Assembly: GCA_019323355.1 (NCBI GenBank)
Contig: JAHWHI010000113.1
Location: 1 to 12,575, forward strand
DNA: 12,575 nt
DNA from: Candidatus Woesearchaeota archaeon
Lineage (GTDB): Archaea; Nanobdellota; Nanobdellia; Woesearchaeales; WJKV01
Direction: 5' to 3'
Shown here: positions 1-7,000 of the stretch, piece by piece
Numbering within the stretch: the stretch's first letter is position 1
Layout: every line of letters begins with the position of its first letter
Notes under the pieces: model-generated
Databases searched by the model: none
What the model was told of the DNA's origin: nothing
Seen by the model: only the letters and a program-made list of their open reading frames with translations
Made by a program: the position numbers and the translations under genes

Positions 1-939
1 GGAGGTTCAGAATCAAACAATCTTGCAATAAAAGGGGTTCTATTGCTGGACAAGAAGAAAAATCATATTGTTACAACAAAAATAGAGCATCCTGCTGTAC
101 TGCGGACATGCCAGACACTCGAGGAAGACGGCTTTTCATTTACTTATTTGAATGTTGATAAAGACGGTTTGATTGATCCAAAAGAATTAGAGAAAGCTAT
201 CACATCAAAGACAGCACTTGTAAGCATAATGCATGCGAATAACGAGATAGGAGTTGTCCAAGAGCTGAAAAAGATCGTAGAGATCTGCAAGAAAAAGAAA
301 GTATTGTTTCACACAGACGCTGTTCAGAGTTTTACAAAAGTTGATCTTGATGTTAAAGAAATTCCTGTTGATTTAGTCTCAATTTCTGCCCATAAGATAC
401 ACGGGCCAAAAGGTGTTGGTGCATTGTTTATCAGAAAAGGTGTTGAACTGAAAAAACAAAATCAGGGAGGGCACCAGGAATTTGATCTTCGCGCTGGCAC
501 TGAGAACATTCCAGGTATTGTTGGATTTGCAAAAGCTGTCGAGCTAGCGAATGATAAGCATGTTGCGCAGATGGAAAAACTTAGAGATTATTTTATTTCA
601 AAAGTATTGAAAGAAATTCCAGATACGTTCCTAAACGGAAGCCTGAAAAAAAGATTGTGCAATAACATAAATATATCGTTCCGATTTATCGAAGGAGAGG
701 GTTTACTTTTGCACCTTGATGCGAATGGTATTGCAGTGAGCACTGGAAGCGCATGCACTTCACAATCACTAGAACCGTCGCATGTGTTGCTTGCTATTGG
801 ATTAAAACATGAGGATGCGCATGGCGCGATTAGGTTTACATTAAGCAGGTTCACAACTAAAGACGAGCTTGATTATACCTTAAGGAAATTAAAAGAAGCT
901 GTTGAAAACCTAAGAAAAATAAGTCCCCTGGTGAAATAA
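1..939 (+). CDS. iscS: Cysteine desulfurase (IscS/NifS family), 5' partial
   Basis: A PLP enzyme that removes sulfur from L-cysteine to give alanine and an enzyme persulfide, feeding Fe-S cluster assembly and tRNA thiolation. The frame is open from base 1, starting GGSESNNLAIKG, which is the family motif normally about 74 residues into the protein; the true start is therefore upstream, and the TTG at 43 is not the start. The 312 visible residues contain the PLP lysine motif SAHKIHGPKG (Lys at visible residue 132), the NNEIGVVQ segment, and the catalytic-loop cysteine in STGSACTSQSLEPSHVL (Cys 252). The protein ends right after a SPLVK sequence, about 20 residues earlier than E. coli IscS, so it lacks the C-terminal tail that contacts IscU in that enzyme. 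It is the first visible gene of a tight operon, 1 nt before the IscU gene. Family assignment is very secure; the precise subgroup (IscS or NifS) is less so. Confidence 0.96.
   Translation, partial: GGSESNNLAIKGVLLLDKKKNHIVTTKIEHPAVLRTCQTLEEDGFSFTYLNVDKDGLIDPKELEKAITSKTALVSIMHANNEIGVVQELKKIVEICKKKKVLFHTDAVQSFTKVDLDVKEIPVDLVSISAHKIHGPKGVGALFIRKGVELKKQNQGGHQEFDLRAGTENIPGIVGFAKAVELANDKHVAQMEKLRDYFISKVLKEIPDTFLNGSLKKRLCNNINISFRFIEGEGLLLHLDANGIAVSTGSACTSQSLEPSHVLLAIGLKHEDAHGAIRFTLSRFTTKDELDYTLRKLKEAVENLRKISPLVK
930..934 (+). promoter_or_regulatory. Shine-Dalgarno for the IscU gene
   Basis: GGTGA matches the archaeal anti-Shine-Dalgarno complement (GGAGGTGAT) and lies 6 nt before the ATG at 941. 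It sits inside the last codons of the desulfurase gene and supports the chosen start. Confidence 0.55.
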
Positions 940-940
940 G

Positions 941-1357
941 ATGTCATACATAGACCAATACTCAGATAAGGTAAAAGAACATTTTCTCCATCCAAAGAAT
1001 ATGGGAGAGATAAAACCAGAAGACCTTCATCCCGGAGAAGAATTAGTAGTTGGAGAAGTGGGAAATCCTGCGTGCGGAGATCTTATGACATTGACACTCA
1101 AGATAAAAGATAAAACAATTCTTGATGCGAAGATCAAGACTTTTGGTTGTGCCGCTGCAATCGCGTGTTCTTCAATCACAACCGAGATGATCATCGGCAA
1201 AACCATTGAAGAAGCTAGAAAACTCACAAAGAATGAAGTTACTGAAGAGCTGGGAGGCCTGCCTCCTCTGAAAGTTCATTGTTCTAATCTTGCTGTTGAT
1301 GCGCTGAAAAAAGCTCTTGACAATTATGAAAAAGGAATAAATGTTGTGAAAAAATGA
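941..1357 (+). CDS. iscU: IscU-type Fe-S cluster assembly scaffold
   Basis: A 138-residue scaffold on which Fe-S clusters are built from sulfur delivered by the desulfurase. All expected ligands are visible: NPACGD (Cys45, with the labilising Asp47), FGCAAAI (Cys70) and LPPLKVHCSNLAVDAL (His113, Cys114). Length and motif order fit single-domain IscU; there is no added NifU-type C-terminal domain. An extra cysteine, Cys76, occurs where most homologues carry Ser or another small residue (GCAAAIACSS). The gene begins 1 nt after the desulfurase stop, with a GGTGA ribosome site, and its stop overlaps the next start by 4 nt (ATGA). In this operon its likely job includes providing the [4Fe-4S] cluster to the thiolase encoded at 2426; that pairing is inferred from context. 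Confidence 0.95.
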   Translation: MSYIDQYSDKVKEHFLHPKNMGEIKPEDLHPGEELVVGEVGNPACGDLMTLTLKIKDKTILDAKIKTFGCAAAIACSSITTEMIIGKTIEEARKLTKNEVTEELGGLPPLKVHCSNLAVDALKKALDNYEKGINVVKK

Positions 1358-2232
1358 ATATTTTTATTCTGCGTTTTGGAGAGGTAGCCCTGAAAGGAGC
1401 TAATCGAAGAAGTTTCGAGAAACTATTAGTTAAAAATATCGGAAAGCATGTTCCGGGTTCATCTGTGAGACGCGTCCAGGGCAGGTTTTATCTCTACAAT
1501 GACCAGCTTTCTGAAGATAAAATAATCGCGCTTCTTCGCACAGTCTTTGGGATAGTTTCATTTTCTCCTGCAAAAGAATGCGAACTAGATATTGAAAAAG
1601 TAAAATCAACGATTGCTGATGTTGTAGAGAAAGAAAAAAAGAAAAAAAGCATTAAGACCTTCAGGATAACAACAAACCGTATTGAGAAAAATTTGCTTCC
1701 TTCTGGGGAGATGGACAGGCAGCTCGGAGGGTTTGTCATTGAGAATACTGGGTGGAAAGCACAGATGAAAGGCATGGACCTTAACATTGGTGTTGAGGTC
1801 GCTGACAAAGTCTTTGTCTATACTGAAAAGATCCAAGGTATTGGCGGGCTTCCAGTCGGTATTGAAGGAAATATATTTCTTCTGATCGATTCTGAGGATG
1901 CTCTTGTATCGGGTTTTATCATGATGAAGAGGGGGTGTAACATATACCCGCTTGTTACAGATAGCAAGAATAAAGAGGTTGCTGAACGAATCATCTCACA
2001 ATTGCAGAGCTTTTCGCCTGTGAAATTATCTTTGCATGCGCACCCTGAAACTGAAGTAGAGAAAGTTTCTGAATCTTTTAACATACGTGCAATTGCACTC
2101 AGTGACAAGGTTGAGGATATGAGGCCTGATTTTCCAATCACCACGCTCAGGCCAATAGTTGCTTTCCCTGACAAAACACTAAAATTTTATAAAGAGCAAA
2201 TCGCAGAGATAGTATCTGAAGCTGAAAAATGA
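1354..2232 (+). CDS. ThiI-like THUMP protein with degenerate PP-loop domain (probable pseudoenzyme)
   Basis: The 292-residue product begins like ThiI, the tRNA 4-thiouridine synthase: LRFGEVALKGANRRSFE (residues 6-22) is the ThiI N-terminal ferredoxin-like signature, followed by a THUMP RNA-binding domain around residues 60-165 and the linker GIGGLPVGIEG. Where ThiI then has its ATP-binding PP-loop SGGIDSP, this protein reads IDSEDAL (residues 178-184) within an otherwise well aligned segment running into GFIMMKRG. Only the Asp is kept. Downstream, the CxxCRR-like region and the GESLGQVASQT segment are missing, while a TLRPIVAFPDK remnant of the C-terminal LRPLIG.DK block remains. It is also about 90 residues shorter than ordinary ThiI. 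ATP binding and adenylation of tRNA are probably lost, leaving a tRNA-binding protein. The reading frame is clean and translationally coupled to both neighbours (4-nt overlaps), so it is a maintained gene rather than a decaying one. ThiI ancestry is secure; the non-catalytic role is inference. Confidence 0.85.
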   Translation: MNIFILRFGEVALKGANRRSFEKLLVKNIGKHVPGSSVRRVQGRFYLYNDQLSEDKIIALLRTVFGIVSFSPAKECELDIEKVKSTIADVVEKEKKKKSIKTFRITTNRIEKNLLPSGEMDRQLGGFVIENTGWKAQMKGMDLNIGVEVADKVFVYTEKIQGIGGLPVGIEGNIFLLIDSEDALVSGFIMMKRGCNIYPLVTDSKNKEVAERIISQLQSFSPVKLSLHAHPETEVEKVSESFNIRAIALSDKVEDMRPDFPITTLRPIVAFPDKTLKFYKEQIAEIVSEAEK

Positions 2233-2426
2233 AAATTATCATCAAAAAATCCGGAAAACAGGAAATCAAGCAAAAATTTTCAGGCTCTGGAAAAGATTTG
2301 CTTGCGAAACTTAAGATCAATCCAGAGGAAGTCCTGCTCCTAAAAAATAATGAACTAGTTGATATTTCTGAAAAACTTTCTGATACTGATATTGTTGAGA
2401 TATTATCAGTGGTTTCTGGTGGATAA
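2229..2426 (+). CDS. ThiS/MoaD/TtuB-like ubiquitin-fold sulfur carrier
   Basis: A 65-residue protein with the alternating beta-grasp pattern of small sulfur carriers, ending exactly in SVVSGG. A free C-terminal Gly-Gly is the hallmark of ThiS, MoaD, TtuB, Urm1 and the archaeal SAMPs, whose terminal carboxylate is adenylated by an E1-like enzyme and turned into a thiocarboxylate. It overlaps the ThiI-like gene by 4 nt and the thiolase gene by 1 nt (TAATG), so it is made together with the enzyme expected to use its sulfur; TtuB with TtuA is the closest known arrangement. No E1-like activating gene is visible here. A thiamine or molybdopterin role cannot be excluded from sequence alone, but no such biosynthesis gene is adjacent. 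Confidence 0.88.
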   Translation: MKIIIKKSGKQEIKQKFSGSGKDLLAKLKINPEEVLLLKNNELVDISEKLSDTDIVEILSVVSGG

Positions 2427-3331
2427 TGAAATGCAAAAAATGCAAACAAAAATCTGTTGTTTCTGGTCTATGTAAAGAACATTTTGTTAAATCCTTTGAG
2501 AGGCGGTTTTATGATTGTATTGAAAAATATGAATTAATCCAGAAAAAAGACAAAGTTCTTGTTGCTGTGAGCGGGGGGAAAGATTCAATTGTCCTCCTTT
2601 ATCTGCTCTCTCAAAAGTATAAAGTAAAAGCTCTAGCAATTGATGAAGGAATCCGCGGCTATCGAGAGCATACTTTGAAAGTTTTGAAAGATTTCTGCGA
2701 AAAGCACAGTATTGAGCTGACAGGAAGATCATTGAAAGGTGAGTTTGGATACACTCTTGACCAGATAATCAGGAAGACAAAGCTTCGTCCGTGCACAGTA
2801 TGCGGGATACTTAGGAGATATCTGCTGAATAAGGATAGGTCGTGTGATGTAATTGCAACAGGACATAATCTTGATGACGAGGCACAGTCGATTATGATGA
2901 ATATATTCAAGAACCAGGTTGAATTGTTAGCTAGGCTAGGGCCAAAGACAGGAGTCATTCCAAAAAAGATTGCAAAAAAACATTTTATCCAACGGATCAA
3001 GCCCATGTATTTCATCCCTGAGAGAGAGATTATGGCGTATGCTGTATTGAAAAGATTTGGAGTGCCGTTCACAGAATGTCCGTATGCTTATGATTCATTC
3101 CGCGCTTCTATCCTTGAACAATTGAATTTCCTTGAAAACAAAAACCCAGGTACAAAGATGAACATTGTCAAGAATTTCCTTGCTATCCTGCCTAAGCTCA
3201 AAGAAGAATTCAAAAGCGGCCGTGTAGGTCAATGCTCCAGATGCAGTGAGCCTGCAAACCAGGACTTGTGCAGTGCGTGCCAGATGGCAGATAAAATCAA
3301 GAAGCTGCTTAAACCTCGAAAAACTTTATAA
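2426..3331 (+). CDS. tRNA 2-thiolation enzyme, TtuA/Ncs6 (CTU1/NcsA) family
   Basis: This 301-residue ATP-dependent thiolase replaces O2 of a tRNA uridine by sulfur, using a thiocarboxylated ubiquitin-like donor. Features in order: an N-terminal zinc site Cys3-Cys6-Cys16-His19; the PP-loop VAVSGGKDS (SGGKDS at 49-54); RPCTVCGILRR with Cys123 and Cys126; ATGHNLDDEAQ (144-154); FTECPYA with Cys218; and a C-terminal zinc site Cys270-Cys273-Cys282-Cys285. In characterised TtuA, two CxxC cysteines and a third downstream cysteine hold a [4Fe-4S] cluster, and all three equivalents are present. The family includes enzymes for U54 (TtuA) and for wobble U34 (Ncs6/CTU1); sequence reading alone does not decide the target. 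The gene shares one base with the carrier gene. Its stop codon overlaps the promoter of the RNase P gene. Confidence 0.94.
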   Translation: MKCKKCKQKSVVSGLCKEHFVKSFERRFYDCIEKYELIQKKDKVLVAVSGGKDSIVLLYLLSQKYKVKALAIDEGIRGYREHTLKVLKDFCEKHSIELTGRSLKGEFGYTLDQIIRKTKLRPCTVCGILRRYLLNKDRSCDVIATGHNLDDEAQSIMMNIFKNQVELLARLGPKTGVIPKKIAKKHFIQRIKPMYFIPEREIMAYAVLKRFGVPFTECPYAYDSFRASILEQLNFLENKNPGTKMNIVKNFLAILPKLKEEFKSGRVGQCSRCSEPANQDLCSACQMADKIKKLLKPRKTL

Positions 3332-3332
3332 A
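3325..3332 (+). promoter_or_regulatory. TATA box of the RNase P p30 gene
   Basis: TTTATAAA is a consensus archaeal TATA element. It is centred about 28 bp before the ATG at 3356, so transcription should start at or within a few bases of that ATG and give a leaderless mRNA. No Shine-Dalgarno is present between them, which agrees. The element overlaps the TAA stop (3329-3331) of the upstream thiolase gene. Confidence 0.75.
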
Positions 3333-3355
3333 CCTAGGATTTCTAGAAGTAATTT

Positions 3356-3976
3356 ATGATTGATCTTGTATTTCCCAATAACAATGAGAAAGAATTCATC
3401 CTCACTGCAAAGAAACTTGGTTATTCTGGATTATGCTTTGTTTATTCTGAAAAAGACAAGAATAATCTGGCTCGAGCAGAGAAACTGAAAAGTCCAAGTT
3501 TTAAAATATTTACAGGTCTGGTCTGCAAAAAATTACCAAAAGCAAAAGCAGACCTTTATCTTGTAGAAAACAATGATCGTTTTTTTCTTAAAGGGAATCA
3601 TGATCTAATTTTCAATATAGAGGGACCGTATGATTTCATCCACCAGCGTGATTCTGGCTTAAATCATATCCTCTGCAAAATGATGCATAAGAATAATACT
3701 GCTTATGGGATTTCATTTTCTGCTATCCTAAATACTGCAAATCGTCATGTCTTGCTTGGCCAGATTATGCAGAATGTAAGGCTGTGCCAGAAGTACAAAG
3801 TTGGAATTGCGCTTTTGTCATTTGCAAAAGAGCCATTTGAGATGCGCTCTCCTAATGATCTGGAGGCTTTTGGCAGGGTTCTGGGTATGAAGGATGCAAA
3901 GAAATCTCTAAATTTTGCAGAAAATATGCTAAAGACCAAGCAGAAGCAGATAGCCAAGGGCATAGAGCGCATATAG
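3356..3976 (+). CDS. rnp3: Ribonuclease P protein component 3 (Rpp30/p30)
   Basis: A 206-residue protein subunit of archaeal RNase P, which removes 5' leaders from pre-tRNA together with the catalytic RNA and the other protein subunits. Family features include an N-terminal IDLVFP strand, GYSGLCFVY near residue 22, GPYDFIHQRDSGLNHILC (from about residue 91), the GISFSAIL segment, and a long C-terminal block with GQIMQNVRLCQKYKVGIALLSFA and RSPNDLEAFGRVLGM. This order and length match the TIM-barrel-like p30 family. It has its own promoter and a probable leaderless start, so it is expressed separately from the thiolation operon. The shared theme with that operon is tRNA maturation. Confidence 0.92.
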   Translation: MIDLVFPNNNEKEFILTAKKLGYSGLCFVYSEKDKNNLARAEKLKSPSFKIFTGLVCKKLPKAKADLYLVENNDRFFLKGNHDLIFNIEGPYDFIHQRDSGLNHILCKMMHKNNTAYGISFSAILNTANRHVLLGQIMQNVRLCQKYKVGIALLSFAKEPFEMRSPNDLEAFGRVLGMKDAKKSLNFAENMLKTKQKQIAKGIERI

Positions 3977-3991
3977 GATTTTCTAATAAGG

Positions 3992-3999
3992 TTTATATA
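3992..3999 (+). promoter_or_regulatory. TATA box of the envelope operon
   Basis: TTTATATA lies 27-34 bp before the ATG at 4026, within the AT-rich gap after the RNase P gene. The predicted transcription start is near 4020-4024, giving a very short leader that would just include the ribosome site AGGAG at 4021. Confidence 0.65.
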
Positions 4000-4020
4000 T
4001 GTAATATTATTTAAGAAGCA

Positions 4021-4033
4021 AGGAGATGGTGAT
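4021..4033 (+). promoter_or_regulatory. Ribosome-binding region and start-codon ambiguity
   Basis: AGGAG (4021-4025) and GGTGAT (4028-4033) are two pieces of the archaeal Shine-Dalgarno sequence. The ATG at 4026 and GTG at 4029 fall inside this region. The TTG at 4038 is 4 nt after GGTGAT and gives a more typical signal peptide start (MNKGVYVRIL), so TTG 4038 may be the true start if the mRNA has a leader. If the mRNA is nearly leaderless, ATG 4026 applies. Confidence 0.5.
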
Positions 4034-7000
4034 AGGTTTGAATAAAGGGGTTTATGTACGGATTCTGATATTTATTTCACTTTTCCTAGCACTTTGTATG
4101 TGTGTCTCTGCACTTAACATTGCCTTGAGATATGGAGATCCCCGCTTGAACCTGTCAAATCAATACTGGAAGGAAGTTGATACGTTAGGGGATAATTATT
4201 ACGGTTTCATCATGAGCCAGAATGAGCAGGGTGTTATGAGTAATGCTGGCAAATTCAGAATAGCTACTCCTGGAACATATAATGTCTGGACACGGGTTGT
4301 TCCAGATGCTGTTGGCCAGTGCAGATCAGGAGGACATACAAGAAGGATCAATCTTTATCAGACACATTCAATCAAGATGGATACCCTTGCCTGGATCCCA
4401 GCTGTTCCTCAGACAGAGCCGGGAGATAATGCATTGAGGTGGACAAAAGTCTATGACAGTATTCAGCTTACTGCTGGAGAACATACAGTTCAATTAATTG
4501 ATACTGGCGGAAAACAGGAACCTTGCGGTGTTGCACTGATTTACCCGACTTATGCGCACCAGCTTCTATTGACAACAGATTTAAATTTGGTGCCAAACTG
4601 GAATTATCTACAGACCTCAGACTCCAATAAAGAAACCTGTGATGCTTATTATACTTGCGAAGATAATCAGAGCTGTTATTCTCCATCTTATTTCTCGCCG
4701 TATACCGGAGCAACAAATGTTGCAACAACTGGAAACTGCTGCGGTGACCAGCCGAATGAAAGGTTCACAAAGATTGTCTCAGGAGGGCTTACATTTTACA
4801 AGTGCCTTGTCGATGAACCAGACAGTGCGCAGAACATATGCGAAGCTGTAACAGGAGTCTATGACTGGTGGAATCCGGACAATAATCTGGGAACCATAGA
4901 TGACAACTGTTGCGGAGACGATGATTATGATCAAGGAGTAATCTCAAAAGAGAGTGCAGCAGGAGGCATATATCTAATGTGCGATCGAACTGCAACTAAT
5001 GCACCTGTTGTCCGGCAGTCAACTAATGTATATGCTGGCAGTGTGTATCAAGTAAGACGCTCTTCGACTGAGGATTATGATGTTCTTGCAACAGACACTG
5101 GTAAATTCATTCCGTGTGAATCTAGTACTCCCATACTAACCAGGTCATATTACAAACCAGCTGGAACATTTGCTAACTATCCTTTGTGCGACCCCGTGTT
5201 CAATAGCCAGGATAGATGTATACGGGTAGGAGCAAGCGAATACTTATGCAATAGAAAATTCCATGATCGAGCAAGAATATATGAATGCAGAAACGTGTTA
5301 CCTTCTGGAGGAATATATTCTGCAACAGGATCAGCACAGGAAGGCAATGCAAACGACGAGAATAAGGGGTATGTACTTGGAAAAGCGATCCCTAATCCCT
5401 TCCCTGATGACTGGTCTGGTTTCAGCCGTGTTAGTGAAACACCTTGTACAGCTGAATTCTGTACCACTTTCACAACAGCACAGCAGGACACCCTGAGCAC
5501 AAGCACGTTCAAAAGAATAAAATGGACATTTTCAGATTTTGTGTTTGATATATATTTCGAACGGCCTGAAAAATCAGGAGACCTTGACATATATCTTGCC
5601 GGAGACCAGAATGCCGGGACAGCAACAAGACCACCATTACAGGATCAGCTTTCAAAATATTTCACCGGGTCAAGAAAAGAAGGAAATGGAAGATGGTACC
5701 ATGTCATTATTCCTGCCGGCAGTATCACGCTTACATCTGATCTTGCTGATGCATTTTCATTGATTCCAAAAAGTGCAAATATTGGAAAAGTAAAATTATC
5801 CAATCCGCATCTTGAATCTGTGATGTCAGCTGCAGGATACAGCAATTATTATTGCGGAGAAGACCCGACTTATTTCACTGGGATGTGGGTGGTTGAACTT
5901 GACAATAATTCAAAAGCTTGTGATGCACAATTGACAGCAGACTGGACAGGGACAATGTGCTGCGGCGATGATTTCATCCCCCACCAGTCTAACCTTGCGG
6001 GCGGTTTCAGAGGGGAATTCTTTTTTGACACGCAGGGTATGTGCTTCAATTCAATGAAAGTGCCTGAGACTGGCAGTATACAGCGCATTGAAGTCTCGGA
6101 TTCATCTGGAAATAAAAAATACAAAATTCTTGCAGATTCGAGCACTGGAAAAATATATTCTTGCGGTGCTAATGAGACTGGATTTACATGGATCTCTTCG
6201 CTGGTAACTACAACAATACCGCACAATTATATGGTTGAACCGGCAGTATTATGCACTGCATTCGGCACAACATCCAGAAGTTATTTCTGTAATGGTACTG
6301 AATGGAGTGATGCAACTTATACAATCTCTGACCCTGACAATTTTCCTGGAACAATAAAACCTCTTGACAGGACAGTTGCTGCAGAAGATCCAACTGGCAC
6401 CAGCTATGGATGTTGCAGACAGGACGAATGTTTTGACGGAACAACTTGCGTAGATTCAGAACACGATGACCAGCCAGAGACGCCGACAGGAGGAGGGTTG
6501 CTATGCATGCGCGGGCACTGGGTAAATACTACTGTAATATACGATTGGCTGAATGATGAGTTTGGTTTCTGCGCCCAAAGCAGTCAGTGCATCCTAGAGC
6601 CTGGCGCAACAACATTGGTCACAACTGATGAGACCTTATCAATATGCAAAGATTCTGGATGGTATGCTGAATCATCTAAGATCCCCTTGCTGCGGAAAAG
6701 CCTAGGCTATAACAACAATAAGATCAATGCAATTTATTGTGATAATGGAAAGTGGACATCCCGTACAAAGTTTGTTGCACAGAAAATGCTGGGAGTTCCT
6801 TCTACTGATGATTATACTTTAGTATGCGGTCTTCCGTCAGAGGTTCTTGTTGATGAGGGCTTAGGTTTCAGAGCCTATAATCCCGTTGCGAGCTCTGCAA
6901 TGGATTTCACAAATGAATTTGATTCTGATGTATTCAATCATCTTTGTGTCCTGCAGTACCAAGGAAAAATACTTCTTGGCGCGACGTTCAACAGATTCGG

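Noticed and set aside
43..45. TTG as the start codon of the desulfurase
   Set aside because: The frame continues upstream to base 1 with the conserved GGSESNNLAIKG motif, so the gene is cut by the window edge and does not start here.
1630..1650. A-rich run in the ThiI-like gene as a programmed frameshift or sequence error
   Set aside because: The frame stays open and homologous to THUMP/ThiI on both sides, and the run encodes a plausible Lys-rich loop. No alternative frame gives a better product.
2659..3072. Minus-strand 137-codon reading frame opposite the thiolase
   Set aside because: It is antisense to a highly conserved gene with every motif in place, and its product shows no domain pattern. 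It is a shadow.
4083..4110. Lipobox in the signal peptide of the CCGD protein (LALC)
   Set aside because: The residue before Cys is Leu rather than Gly, Ala or Ser, and a better signal peptidase I site (VSA) follows.
5177..5590. Minus-strand 137-codon reading frame opposite the CCGD protein
   Set aside because: It has no ribosome site or recognisable domain, and the + strand frame is continuous with repeat structure.
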